Below are positions 1 to 6,381 of a stretch of DNA of 11,270 nucleotides, one piece after another. The translations under genes were made by a program, and so were the position numbers. Origin of the DNA: Nitrosopumilales archaeon CG_4_9_14_0_2_um_filter_34_16 (GTDB taxonomy: Archaea; Thermoproteota; Nitrososphaeria; Nitrososphaerales; Nitrosopumilaceae); NCBI GenBank assembly GCA_002788515.1, contig PFRJ01000031.1, positions 1 through 11,270 on the forward strand. The letters are read 5' to 3'. Position 1 is the stretch's first letter. Each line of letters opens with the position of its first letter. The notes beneath the pieces are model-generated. The model ran no database searches, was not told the DNA's origin, and saw nothing but the letters and a program-made list of their open reading frames with translations.

Positions 1-612
1 TGGGGTGCAGTTCCTGTTTGTGTTACTGGAGAATATAGTGGAATAGATACAGGCAATGGAATACAGCATTGTCCTGCATTTTCAGAAATTACATTATTAA
101 CATCTACTTTCATGCACGGTGGTTTACTTCATCTTGGTGGTAACATGTTGTTTTTATGGATTTTCGGTGATAACATTGAGCAAAAATTTGGTAAAATAAA
201 ATACCTTGGAATTTATCTGATGTGGGGAATATCTGCAGGATTAATTCACATACTTGGAGATGCTAGTAGTGCAATTCCTGCCGTTGGAGCATCTGGTGCA
301 ATTTCAGGAGTGTTGGGTGCATACCTTGTAATTTTTCCAAGAGCTAAAATTCAAACTTTTTTGATGCTCGGTTTCTTTTGGAGAATGATGCATATTCAGG
401 CTAGATGGTTCTTACCTTTTTGGTTAGTCGTTCAAAATCTACTTCCATATTTTACTCAAGGATTTGGATTTGGTGGTGATGTTGGCGGTGTAGCTTATCT
501 TGCACATATTGGTGGATTTGCTGTTGGTTTGGGGACTGGTTATATCTACAAAAAGATGCGTAGTTCTGACTTTACATATGGTACCAGATACGGTTACAGA
601 CCAGACTATTGA
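1..612 (+). CDS. Rhomboid family intramembrane serine protease (5' end missing)
   Basis: The reading frame is open from base 1, so the true start lies outside the window; 203 residues are visible. The Met at base 112 is internal, because the preceding codons continue a rhomboid-like loop with two Cys (visible residues 7 and 24) that could form a disulfide. Family marks seen: the HGGLLHLGGNMLFLWIFG segment (second core helix, His/Asn of the oxyanion region), GASGAISG with the nucleophile Ser at visible residue 98, and AHIGGF with the general-base His at visible residue 169. Several hydrophobic helices separate them, as expected for a polytopic protease cleaving transmembrane substrates within the membrane. 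The C-terminus is a short charged, Tyr-rich tail. Substrates are unknown. The tautomerase start follows 33 bases after the stop. Confidence 0.93.
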   Translation, partial: WGAVPVCVTGEYSGIDTGNGIQHCPAFSEITLLTSTFMHGGLLHLGGNMLFLWIFGDNIEQKFGKIKYLGIYLMWGISAGLIHILGDASSAIPAVGASGAISGVLGAYLVIFPRAKIQTFLMLGFFWRMMHIQARWFLPFWLVVQNLLPYFTQGFGFGGDVGGVAYLAHIGGFAVGLGTGYIYKKMRSSDFTYGTRYGYRPDY

Positions 613-645
613 AAGAATAAATCACTGATTTTGTACAAAGTTATC

Positions 646-822
646 ATGCCTTTGATTACAGTGTCAATGTATCCTGGAAGAACACAGGAACAAAAAGATG
701 AATATGCAAAAGCAATCACAAAATCAGCAGTTGAGATTCTAAATACAAAAGAAAGTCATGTCATTGTTGTTTTTGAAGACAATCCTAAAGAAAATTGGTT
801 TTTAGCAGGAAACCAACTTTAA
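646..822 (+). CDS. 4-oxalocrotonate tautomerase family protein
   Basis: A 58-codon gene. The ATG at 646 is chosen over an in-frame TTG at 631 because it gives Met-Pro-Leu-Ile; in this family the initiator Met is removed and Pro1 is the catalytic base. After Met removal the protein is 57 residues, close to the usual ~60. Arg11 (PGR) is conserved and the family's C-terminal beta-hairpin pattern (PKENWFLAG) is present, with Trp50 where 4-OT has Phe50. The position of Arg39 in canonical 4-OT is Ile here, so the substrate probably differs from 2-hydroxymuconate. The family forms hexamers of small beta-alpha-beta subunits in the cytoplasm. A TATA-like AATAAAT (616-622), centred 27 nt upstream, may drive a leaderless transcript. 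The physiological substrate cannot be told. Confidence 0.88.
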   Translation: MPLITVSMYPGRTQEQKDEYAKAITKSAVEILNTKESHVIVVFEDNPKENWFLAGNQL

Positions 823-988
823 TTATTTTTAAAAATAGTAGACTGGAAAAATTCCCCCAGTCAGGGATTGACATACACACTATGGTCGGTTTGATTTCTA
901 TTAATCAAATTTGCATAATAAGAAAACGGTACATTTTATGTTTGTACCATAAGTTTATCCTTTTATTGTCATACTATCAACTAGTTTC
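823..988. other. Gene-free spacer with three short hairpins
   Basis: No convincing coding region. It holds three separate perfect dyads in a row: GACTGG/CCAGTC (841-862, loop 10), TTTGATT/AATCAAA (890-909, loop 6) and GGTACA/TGTACC (928-948, loop 9). A TATA-like TTTTATT at 961-967 then serves the next gene. The dyads could be a small RNA, a termination region for the tautomerase gene, or operator sites; the sequence alone does not decide. Confidence 0.4.
961..967 (+). promoter_or_regulatory. TATA-like box of the amidohydrolase gene
   Basis: TTTTATT is centred 25 nt before the ATG at 989. Archaeal transcription usually starts about 25 nt from the box centre, so the mRNA is probably leaderless; no Shine-Dalgarno sequence is present. 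Confidence 0.5.
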
Positions 989-1795
989 ATGAAGGTTGCA
1001 GTAGTTCAATTCACAGCTTCTACTAACAAAGAAATCAATCTAAAAAAAATAATCTCTTTTATTTCTAAAGCAGCTTCAAAAAATGCAACGCTATGTGCAT
1101 TTCCAGAGTTTATGATGTTTTATACAAATTCGTCTCAAACTGCAAAACAATTATCAGATTTATCTGAAACAATTAACGGAAATTTTGTTACAGCTATTGC
1201 AAAAGCTGCAAAAGAAAATAAAATCCAAGTTATAGGCTCATTTTATGAGAAGAGTAGAAAAAAAGATCGTGTTTATGATACTGCATTTGTAATTGACAAA
1301 TCAGGCAAGGTAATATCCACATACAGAAAAATTCATCTCTATGACGCCTTAGGATTTAGAGAATCTGATAAAATGATCTCAGGCTCAAAAATTTCAAAAC
1401 CAGTCAAAACATCTATTGGAAAACTTGGACTGATGATCTGTTATGATTTAAGATTTCCTGAAATGTCAAGATCTCTTGCTGTAGCAGGATCTGAAGTTTT
1501 AGTAGCACCATCTGCTTGGGTTAAAGGTAACATGAAAGAAGAACATTGGATTACAATTAACAAAACACGAGCAATTGAAAATGGATGTTATGTAATTGCA
1601 CCAGATCAAGTTGGAAACATTTACTGTGGACGAAGTTTAGTAGTTGATCCATATGGAAAAATTCTACTTGATATGAAAAAGAAACAAGGAATCAGTTTTG
1701 TGAATATTGATTTAAACAAAGTACAACAAACACGTAAAGTTTTACCATTACTAAAAAATAGAAGAACTGATGTTTATCCTACTTTGAAGGCTTGA
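989..1795 (+). CDS. Carbon-nitrogen hydrolase (nitrilase superfamily)
   Basis: A 268-residue protein, the normal size for a single-domain member of this superfamily. The catalytic triad is fully visible: Glu40 in FPEF, Lys114 in YRKIHLYD and nucleophile Cys151 in MICYDLRFPE. The YRKIHLYD and CYDLRFPE signatures resemble the Nit2/omega-amidase and deaminated-glutathione amidase branch more than true nitrilases, so hydrolysis of a small amide (for example an alpha-keto acid omega-amide) is the best guess; the actual substrate is not known. Cytoplasmic, no signal peptide. The start at 989 is supported by a TATA-like box 25 nt upstream and by MKVAVVQF, the usual first beta strand of the fold. Its 3' end overlaps the convergent zinc-finger gene by 17 bases. 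Confidence 0.93.
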   Translation: MKVAVVQFTASTNKEINLKKIISFISKAASKNATLCAFPEFMMFYTNSSQTAKQLSDLSETINGNFVTAIAKAAKENKIQVIGSFYEKSRKKDRVYDTAFVIDKSGKVISTYRKIHLYDALGFRESDKMISGSKISKPVKTSIGKLGLMICYDLRFPEMSRSLAVAGSEVLVAPSAWVKGNMKEEHWITINKTRAIENGCYVIAPDQVGNIYCGRSLVVDPYGKILLDMKKKQGISFVNIDLNKVQQTRKVLPLLKNRRTDVYPTLKA

Positions 1796-2246
1796 CTTTT
1801 CTGCTTTCACAATTAAAGTTTCCACACTGTTTTGTCCATTTCTGTTTTCGTGAATAACGAAAAATTATCATTGGCCATTTACATACATCACATGGCATCT
1901 TTGTAGCTCTTAGTCTTGCTTTTTGTAATAATGGTGATGATGCCTTGCAGCCGCCATAAAAGTTCGAACATCCCATGAATCTCTTTCTTGTTGTTTTTGA
2001 TCTAATTACCATTAATTCTCCTAGTTTACATTCAGGACATGGTACTAGCCCATTTTTTGGAGAGTTGGTTCCAAGAATAAGATATTTTCTTTCTTTTGAA
2101 GACCAAGAAAGAAATCCATTACTATCAAAATATTGTATGATCTCTTTTTTGAAGATCTCACTTTTTGATTTAGTAGCTTTCACTACATGTCTTAGTATGG
2201 GCTTTTTGATCTGAACAGCTTTGAGACTTGTTTTCTTTGTTGGCAT
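1779..2246 (-). CDS. Small protein with two topoisomerase-type zinc fingers
   Basis: A 155-residue basic protein. The N-terminal ~65 residues are Lys-rich, with a short region (about 30-60) of mixed helix/strand character. Two C4 zinc fingers follow: Cys70/73/93/100, with the CPEC...GCSNFYGGCK pattern of the zinc fingers at the C-terminus of bacterial topoisomerase I, and Cys119/122/141/146, a more divergent second copy. No topoisomerase catalytic domain is present, so this is a free-standing nucleic-acid-binding module. Likely role: binding single-stranded DNA or RNA; the target is unknown. It is transcribed divergently from the thiolase gene, with a shared A/T element at 2271-2280, and its end overlaps the amidohydrolase gene. 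Confidence 0.85.
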   Translation of the reverse strand: MPTKKTSLKAVQIKKPILRHVVKATKSKSEIFKKEIIQYFDSNGFLSWSSKERKYLILGTNSPKNGLVPCPECKLGELMVIRSKTTRKRFMGCSNFYGGCKASSPLLQKARLRATKMPCDVCKWPMIIFRYSRKQKWTKQCGNFNCESRKVKPSK

Positions 2247-2270
2247 TTTCTATGATGGATTTACTAAAAC

Positions 2271-2280
2271 AATTTTTATA
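2271..2280. promoter_or_regulatory. Shared A/T promoter element between divergent genes
   Basis: The element AATTTTTATA reads TTTTTATA on the + strand, centred about 26 nt before the GTG at 2303. It reads TATAAAAATT on the - strand, centred about 30 nt before the ATG at 2246. One element could therefore serve the thiolase operon and the zinc-finger gene; no other TATA-like box as good is seen in this 56-nt gap. Confidence 0.5.
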
Positions 2281-2302
2281 GGGAAATGGGTCAGTGACAT
2301 TT

Positions 2303-3457
2303 GTGGAAAAGGTTTGTGTTCTTGGTGCAGGAAGCACGAAATATGGAAAATTAAGTGAAAGTATTGCTGATATTACTACTCAAGCATCTGTTGCAGCCAT
2401 AGAAAGTGCAGGTATTTCCCCAAAAGACATCAAAGCGTCTTACATTTCAAACGTCTTTGGTGTTGCTGACAAACAGGTCCATATTGGTCCTGTCTTAATG
2501 AGTAGATTGGGAATTCCAGATAAACCGTCATTAACAATAGAATCTGCATGTGGAAGTGGCTCTGTATCATTTAGAGAAGCTTACGCCAATGTTGCAGCAG
2601 GATTTTATGATTGTCTAGTTGTTACTGGTGTTGAAAAAGTAACTCACACAGGAACTGAATGGACTACCACTTATTTTGCATATTGTTCTGACTTTTTTTA
2701 TGAAGGTCAAGCAGGTGCATCATTTCCAGGTTTGTTTGCATCAATGGCAAGAGCTTACTTGAATGAGTTTGATGCAACTGAAGAAGACTTTGCAGCAGTT
2801 GCAGTAAAGAATCATGATAATGGTTTCCTAAATCCAAAAGCTCACATGCAAAAGAAAATTACGATTGATGATGTAATGAATTCTGCAGTAGTTGCAAGTC
2901 CTTTAAAGCTTTATGATTGCTGTCCATTCTCTGATGGTGCAAGTTCTGTTATTCTTTGTTCTGAAAAGTTTGCAAAAGAACATGGTGGTGATTATATTGA
3001 AGTAATTGGCTCTGGTAGAGGCGGTTCACCAGCTGCATTACAAGGACGTGAACATATGACAACAATTCCTAGTACAAAGATTGCAGTAGCAGATGCATAC
3101 AAAATGGCAGGAATAACTGCAAAAGACATTGATTTTGCAGAAGTACATGATTGTTTTACAATTGCAGAAGTAGTTGACACTGAAGACTTGGGATTCTTTG
3201 AGAAAGGAAAAGGCATTCAAGCAGTTCGTGAAGGTAGAACAAAATTAAATTCTGACATTTCTATTAATCCATCAGGTGGTCTTAAATCAAAAGGACATCC
3301 AATCGGAGCAACAGGCGTTGGACAAGTAGTAGAAGTATTTGATCAACTAACTGGAAAAGCTGGTGCAAGAACTGTTAAAGATGCAAAAATTGGTTTAACT
3401 CATAACTTTGGTGCAACTGGTGCAAGTTGTGCTGTTCACATATTCCAAAGCGTGTAA
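2303..3457 (+). CDS. Thiolase (acetyl-CoA C-acetyltransferase, archaeal SCP2-type)
   Basis: A 384-residue thiolase when read from the GTG at 2303; a GTG at 2294 would add three residues. The inner GTG is preferred because the TATA-like box is about 26 nt before it and the protein then opens MEKVCVLGAGSTKYG, typical of the family. Acyl-accepting Cys83 lies in ESACGSG, His282 in EVHDCF and His332 in GHPIGATG; Cys376 in the ATGASCAVHIF end is the likely acid/base Cys. The DCCPFSDGA segment is characteristic of archaeal thiolases. The reaction is interconversion of two acetyl-CoA with acetoacetyl-CoA + CoA, used at mevalonate pathway entry and in the last step of the 3HP/4HB carbon-fixation cycle. 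A DUF35 gene follows after one base, the arrangement seen for archaeal thiolases that work in complex with HMG-CoA synthase. No HMG-CoA synthase gene is in the window. Confidence 0.92.
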   Translation: MEKVCVLGAGSTKYGKLSESIADITTQASVAAIESAGISPKDIKASYISNVFGVADKQVHIGPVLMSRLGIPDKPSLTIESACGSGSVSFREAYANVAAGFYDCLVVTGVEKVTHTGTEWTTTYFAYCSDFFYEGQAGASFPGLFASMARAYLNEFDATEEDFAAVAVKNHDNGFLNPKAHMQKKITIDDVMNSAVVASPLKLYDCCPFSDGASSVILCSEKFAKEHGGDYIEVIGSGRGGSPAALQGREHMTTIPSTKIAVADAYKMAGITAKDIDFAEVHDCFTIAEVVDTEDLGFFEKGKGIQAVREGRTKLNSDISINPSGGLKSKGHPIGATGVGQVVEVFDQLTGKAGARTVKDAKIGLTHNFGATGASCAVHIFQSV

Positions 3458-3458
3458 A

Positions 3459-3827
3459 ATGACTATTGAAGAACAACTAATTGAATATGCAAAACAGGGT
3501 AAACTCTTAACTCACAAATGTACTAAATGTGGTTATCTTCATTTATCAACTGCATATTATTGCCTAAAATGCGGCAGTCAGGGATTTGAGGATGTTGTTT
3601 TGGATGGTATAGGCTCAATTGCCACTTATACTATAATCACCGTAGCTCCTGCAGGCTTTGAAAAATATACTCCATATGCCTTTGTTGTACTTCAACTAGA
3701 CAACACAGAATTGAGAATTTCTGGATTTATGGCAGGAATTGCTACTCCTGCAGATCTTCCAATTGGAACTAGAGCCCGAATAACTGGTTTTGAAGATGGT
3801 TGTGGAATCATCATTAAAAAACAGTAA
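3459..3827 (+). CDS. DUF35 OB-fold zinc-ribbon protein, thiolase partner
   Basis: A 122-residue protein starting one base after the thiolase stop, so the two are co-transcribed and probably translationally coupled. The open frame extends 17 codons further upstream (to 3408), but those codons overlap the conserved thiolase end and are rejected. Residues 18-40 form a rubredoxin-like zinc ribbon (Cys21/24 and Cys35/38); residues about 46-120 form the OB-fold that binds acyl-CoA. In archaeal thiolase/HMG-CoA synthase complexes the DUF35 protein bridges the two enzymes and helps pass acetoacetyl-CoA from one to the other. Here the same role with the upstream thiolase is inferred from order, spacing and domains. 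No promoter of its own is seen. Confidence 0.9.
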   Translation: MTIEEQLIEYAKQGKLLTHKCTKCGYLHLSTAYYCLKCGSQGFEDVVLDGIGSIATYTIITVAPAGFEKYTPYAFVVLQLDNTELRISGFMAGIATPADLPIGTRARITGFEDGCGIIIKKQ

Positions 3828-3868
3828 AATTATTTGCTTGAATTATTAAAAAAAATCAGAACCTTTTC

Positions 3869-3878
3869 TTAATTATTT
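3869..3878 (+). promoter_or_regulatory. TATA-like box of the small zinc-ribbon gene
   Basis: TTAATTATTT is centred about 25 nt before the ATG at 3898, fitting a leaderless transcript and supporting that ATG as the start. It lies in the 70-nt gap after the DUF35 gene, which otherwise holds only A/T runs. Confidence 0.45.
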
Positions 3879-3897
3879 TGTATGTCTGATCACTTTC

Positions 3898-4059
3898 ATG
3901 TCAGTAGAAATTACTTGTGGTAAATGTGGGGAAAAGATCGCAAACATGAAAATGCTGAAATCTCTGAAAGATGTGCTAAACCCATCTAATGGAAAATGTC
4001 CATCGTGCGGACAGAAACTTTCTACATCAGAATTTTCACTTGATGTTCAAGAAAATTAA
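3898..4059 (+). CDS. Small zinc-ribbon protein, 53 residues
   Basis: A 54-codon open frame (with stop) beginning MSVEITCGKCG and ending in TAA. It has two knuckles, Cys7-x2-Cys10 and Cys34-x2-Cys37 (CGKC and CPSC), separated by a Lys-rich linker that may form a short helix, then a 16-residue polar tail. That spacing fits one zinc ribbon binding a single metal. The gene is supported by a TATA-like box about 25 nt upstream, by the Cys pattern and by codon use like its neighbours. No catalytic residues are seen. Such mini zinc ribbons often bind nucleic acid or transcription/translation complexes, but the role here is unknown. It ends 114 nt before the ATP-cone regulator gene. Confidence 0.72.
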   Translation: MSVEITCGKCGEKIANMKMLKSLKDVLNPSNGKCPSCGQKLSTSEFSLDVQEN

Positions 4060-4082
4060 ATTTTTAAAAGATCTATGACAAC

Positions 4083-4130
4083 ATTATTTTTACATTTCTA
4101 AAAAACTGATAAAAAAATGTAAGAAATAAT
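4083..4130. repeat. Long A/T inverted repeat upstream of the ATP-cone regulator
   Basis: The left arm (4083-4097) and right arm (4115-4130) are complementary over 15 pairs with a single bulged G (4123); the core TTACATTT/AAATGTAA is perfect. The loop is 17 nt. It lies between the zinc-ribbon stop and the TATA box of the next gene, so it may be a 3'-end hairpin of the former or a binding site governing the latter. Confidence 0.55.
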
Positions 4131-4136
4131 CTAGTC

Positions 4137-4147
4137 ATAAGTCTTAT
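4137..4147. promoter_or_regulatory. Candidate operator overlapping the regulator's TATA box
   Basis: ATAAG-T-CTTAT is a perfect 11-bp dyad whose right half lies in the TATA-like CTTATTTA (4143-4150). That box is centred 27 nt before the ATG at 4174. A protein bound here would be expected to block TBP, so autorepression by the winged-helix product of the downstream gene is a reasonable guess. The protein-site link is inference. Confidence 0.4.
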
Positions 4148-4173
4148 TTACTCCTTTAATTTTAGAGACAATA

Positions 4174-6378
4174 ATGAAACTAAGTAAAGAGAAATTAGAA
4201 TTAGACTTAGATTCAAACTTAGACCCTGATTTGGATGCTGATCTAGCAGATGATCTAGATTCAGATGATGATATAGATCTAGATGACGATGATCTGGATT
4301 CTGACTCTGAACCAAAAAGGGGTGGAATTTTACAATCCACATCAAAACGTGTACGAATGATATTTTCTGTCATGGCAAGTCCAAATAGAATTGATATCCT
4401 TAGAATTTTAAACTCTAAAGGACCATTAACCTACTCTGAATTAAAATCTCTAGCTGGGTTCAAGTCAAAAAAAGAAAGTGGAAAGTTTGCATATCACTTG
4501 AGAAAATTACTTAGACAATCACTTGTTGCACTTAACAAATCTGAAAGACGTTATACTATTACAAATCTTGGAAAACTCGTTTTGAGTTTGGCAAGACAAA
4601 TTGAAGAAAGATCAATTATTGAGAGTGGAAAAATGTATGTCAGAACATCATCTGAATCAATTGAAGAGTTTAACTCACACAAAATTATCCAATCACTAGT
4701 CAGAGAGGGAAGTCTACCATTAGAGCTAGCACAAAAAATAACCGAAGAAGTTGAAAATAGAATTTACAAGTATCAAACTACCTATCTAACAGGCGCACTA
4801 ATTCGAGAAATGGTGAACTCTGTTCTTTTGGAGCATGGTCATGAAGAATATCGTAATAAACTAGCACGCCTAGGCCTGCCTGTCTACGACGTCCAACAAA
4901 TGATTTCTAATTTAGATAATGTGGATAACGGCGCTGAAGGACTTTTGTTTAATACTGGACAAAGAGTATTTGCTGAACATCTACTAACAAACATTTTGCC
5001 TAAAGATGTAGCCGACTCGCATCTTTCTGGAGACTTGCACATTAGCAATCCTGGAATTTGGTCCATGATTCCTGACACAATATTTGTAAATGTCAAAGAA
5101 TTAATTGAAGATGGAATTGATCTTGGTGGAAAATATCTTGACGTATCTAGAATTCCCGCATCAAAACAACTTGATGATGTTACAAGCTCATTATCTGTAA
5201 TCATTGCACTACTCTCTAAAGAAGCTTCACAAGAAATTGTGCTTGATGGACTAGTTCCATTGTTTGTAAAACATGCAAAGTCTTTACCTGAGCTTGAACA
5301 AAAATTAACAGATGCATTTGCAACTGCATCAACAACTTCAAAATATAACAGAAACAGTACTAATATCTCAATTCGTTTACAATTAGGAACAGAGCCAAAA
5401 ATAATCAATTCAATTATCAATGCATACAAAAACTACACAAAAATTACACCAGTTCCAAAAATTGGTCTAATAATAGATGTTGATAAAGGTAAGATAACTG
5501 ATGTATCTCAAGCAGTGTCTGAAATAATTTCTATTGGCGGCAAAATAATGTTTGCTAAAGGTCAAACATCTAGCTATGGTATTACAAACGGATCTACAAA
5601 GATCTTAGGTCCACTCTCAATTACACTACAATCTGTTTCAATAAATCTTCCAAGATTGGCATTTGAATCAAACAAAGATGAAACTTACTTTAGAGCAAGA
5701 CTAGCATTACTAATGAAACCTGCACTAGCTTCAATGGCATTAAGAAAGAAAGAAATTTCAGATCTTACAAGAAGGGGGCTAAATCCAATTCTTGCAAAGA
5801 ATACTCAATACATGCAAAGAAGTTCTGTCTCTCTAGTTGTAAACCTAGTTGGACTCAAAGAAGCAGTTTTCAATATACTGGGATTCCAAGACAATAAAGA
5901 AGGACGGGATATTCTTCACAAAGTCATTGAAACCGCAGTTGATGTGGGTGCCAAAAAAGGCAAAGAGTTAGGCGATACAGTAGCTATTTCCATGACTGAA
6001 ACTGAGGGTTCTCCTCGTTTTGCAACTCTGGATGGTGAAAAATATGGTAAAAACTCGTCCCTAAACTCAATGGAGGCTGATTTCTATTCTCAAGGTATAG
6101 TGCTTAAAGCATCTGAAGTCTCTGATTACACTGCCAAGAGTGAGCCTATTGTTGAATGCAACAAACTCTCAAAATTACTCAACGGTGGATTGCTTGTAAC
6201 ATTAGAAATTGATAATAATGCAAATATTGAGGAAATCAAAAAATCAATTGAGAAGACTGCAGAACTTACTCCTTCTTTTAGACTTGTTAGACACACTTCG
6301 ATTTGTGGTGAGTGTGGATTCAAGGATGAACCATTTGAAGACAAGTGTCCCAAATGTAAGTCGCCTTATGTTGTCTGA
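4174..6378 (+). CDS. Winged-helix/ATP-cone/NrdD-like protein, catalytically dead; putative RNR regulator
   Basis: A 734-residue protein with four parts. Residues 9-46 are an acidic tail (19 Asp between 11 and 44). Residues ~57-145 form an ArsR-like winged helix (SPNRIDILRIL, then KFAYHLRKLLRQSLV, then the RRYTITNLG wing). Residues ~154-245 form an ATP-cone (VRTSSESIEEFNSHKI). Residues ~260-734 align with anaerobic class III RNR: GDLHI 286-290, INLPRL 490-495, NLVGLKEA 557-564, TEGSPRFATLD 610-620, and zinc site Cys711/714/725/728. Catalysis looks impossible. No Cys occurs before residue 662, so the active-site cysteines are gone (the region before INLPRL has Ser/Thr), and the chain ends just after the zinc site, where NrdD carries its Arg-Val-x-Gly-Tyr glycyl-radical motif. 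No activase (nrdG) gene is near. Followed by nrdJ, it is likely a nucleotide-sensing transcription factor; an allosteric subunit of NrdJ is the alternative. Databases may label it anaerobic RNR. Domains confident, role inferred. Confidence 0.85.
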   Translation: MKLSKEKLELDLDSNLDPDLDADLADDLDSDDDIDLDDDDLDSDSEPKRGGILQSTSKRVRMIFSVMASPNRIDILRILNSKGPLTYSELKSLAGFKSKKESGKFAYHLRKLLRQSLVALNKSERRYTITNLGKLVLSLARQIEERSIIESGKMYVRTSSESIEEFNSHKIIQSLVREGSLPLELAQKITEEVENRIYKYQTTYLTGALIREMVNSVLLEHGHEEYRNKLARLGLPVYDVQQMISNLDNVDNGAEGLLFNTGQRVFAEHLLTNILPKDVADSHLSGDLHISNPGIWSMIPDTIFVNVKELIEDGIDLGGKYLDVSRIPASKQLDDVTSSLSVIIALLSKEASQEIVLDGLVPLFVKHAKSLPELEQKLTDAFATASTTSKYNRNSTNISIRLQLGTEPKIINSIINAYKNYTKITPVPKIGLIIDVDKGKITDVSQAVSEIISIGGKIMFAKGQTSSYGITNGSTKILGPLSITLQSVSINLPRLAFESNKDETYFRARLALLMKPALASMALRKKEISDLTRRGLNPILAKNTQYMQRSSVSLVVNLVGLKEAVFNILGFQDNKEGRDILHKVIETAVDVGAKKGKELGDTVAISMTETEGSPRFATLDGEKYGKNSSLNSMEADFYSQGIVLKASEVSDYTAKSEPIVECNKLSKLLNGGLLVTLEIDNNANIEEIKKSIEKTAELTPSFRLVRHTSICGECGFKDEPFEDKCPKCKSPYVV

Positions 6379-6381
6379 AAT

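Noticed and set aside
795..992. 65-codon open frame on the + strand over the tautomerase end and the spacer
   Set aside because: It overlaps the tautomerase out of frame, runs through three hairpins and the TATA box of the next gene, and has no recognisable protein features.
3408..3458. Upstream extension of the DUF35 protein by 17 residues
   Set aside because: These codons lie in another frame of the conserved thiolase C-terminus; the ATG at 3459 gives the normal family N-terminus.
4131..4373. Ser-rich open frame on the - strand
   Set aside because: It is the antisense image of the Asp-rich repeat of the regulator gene; GAT/GAC repeats read as Ser/Arg codons on the other strand.
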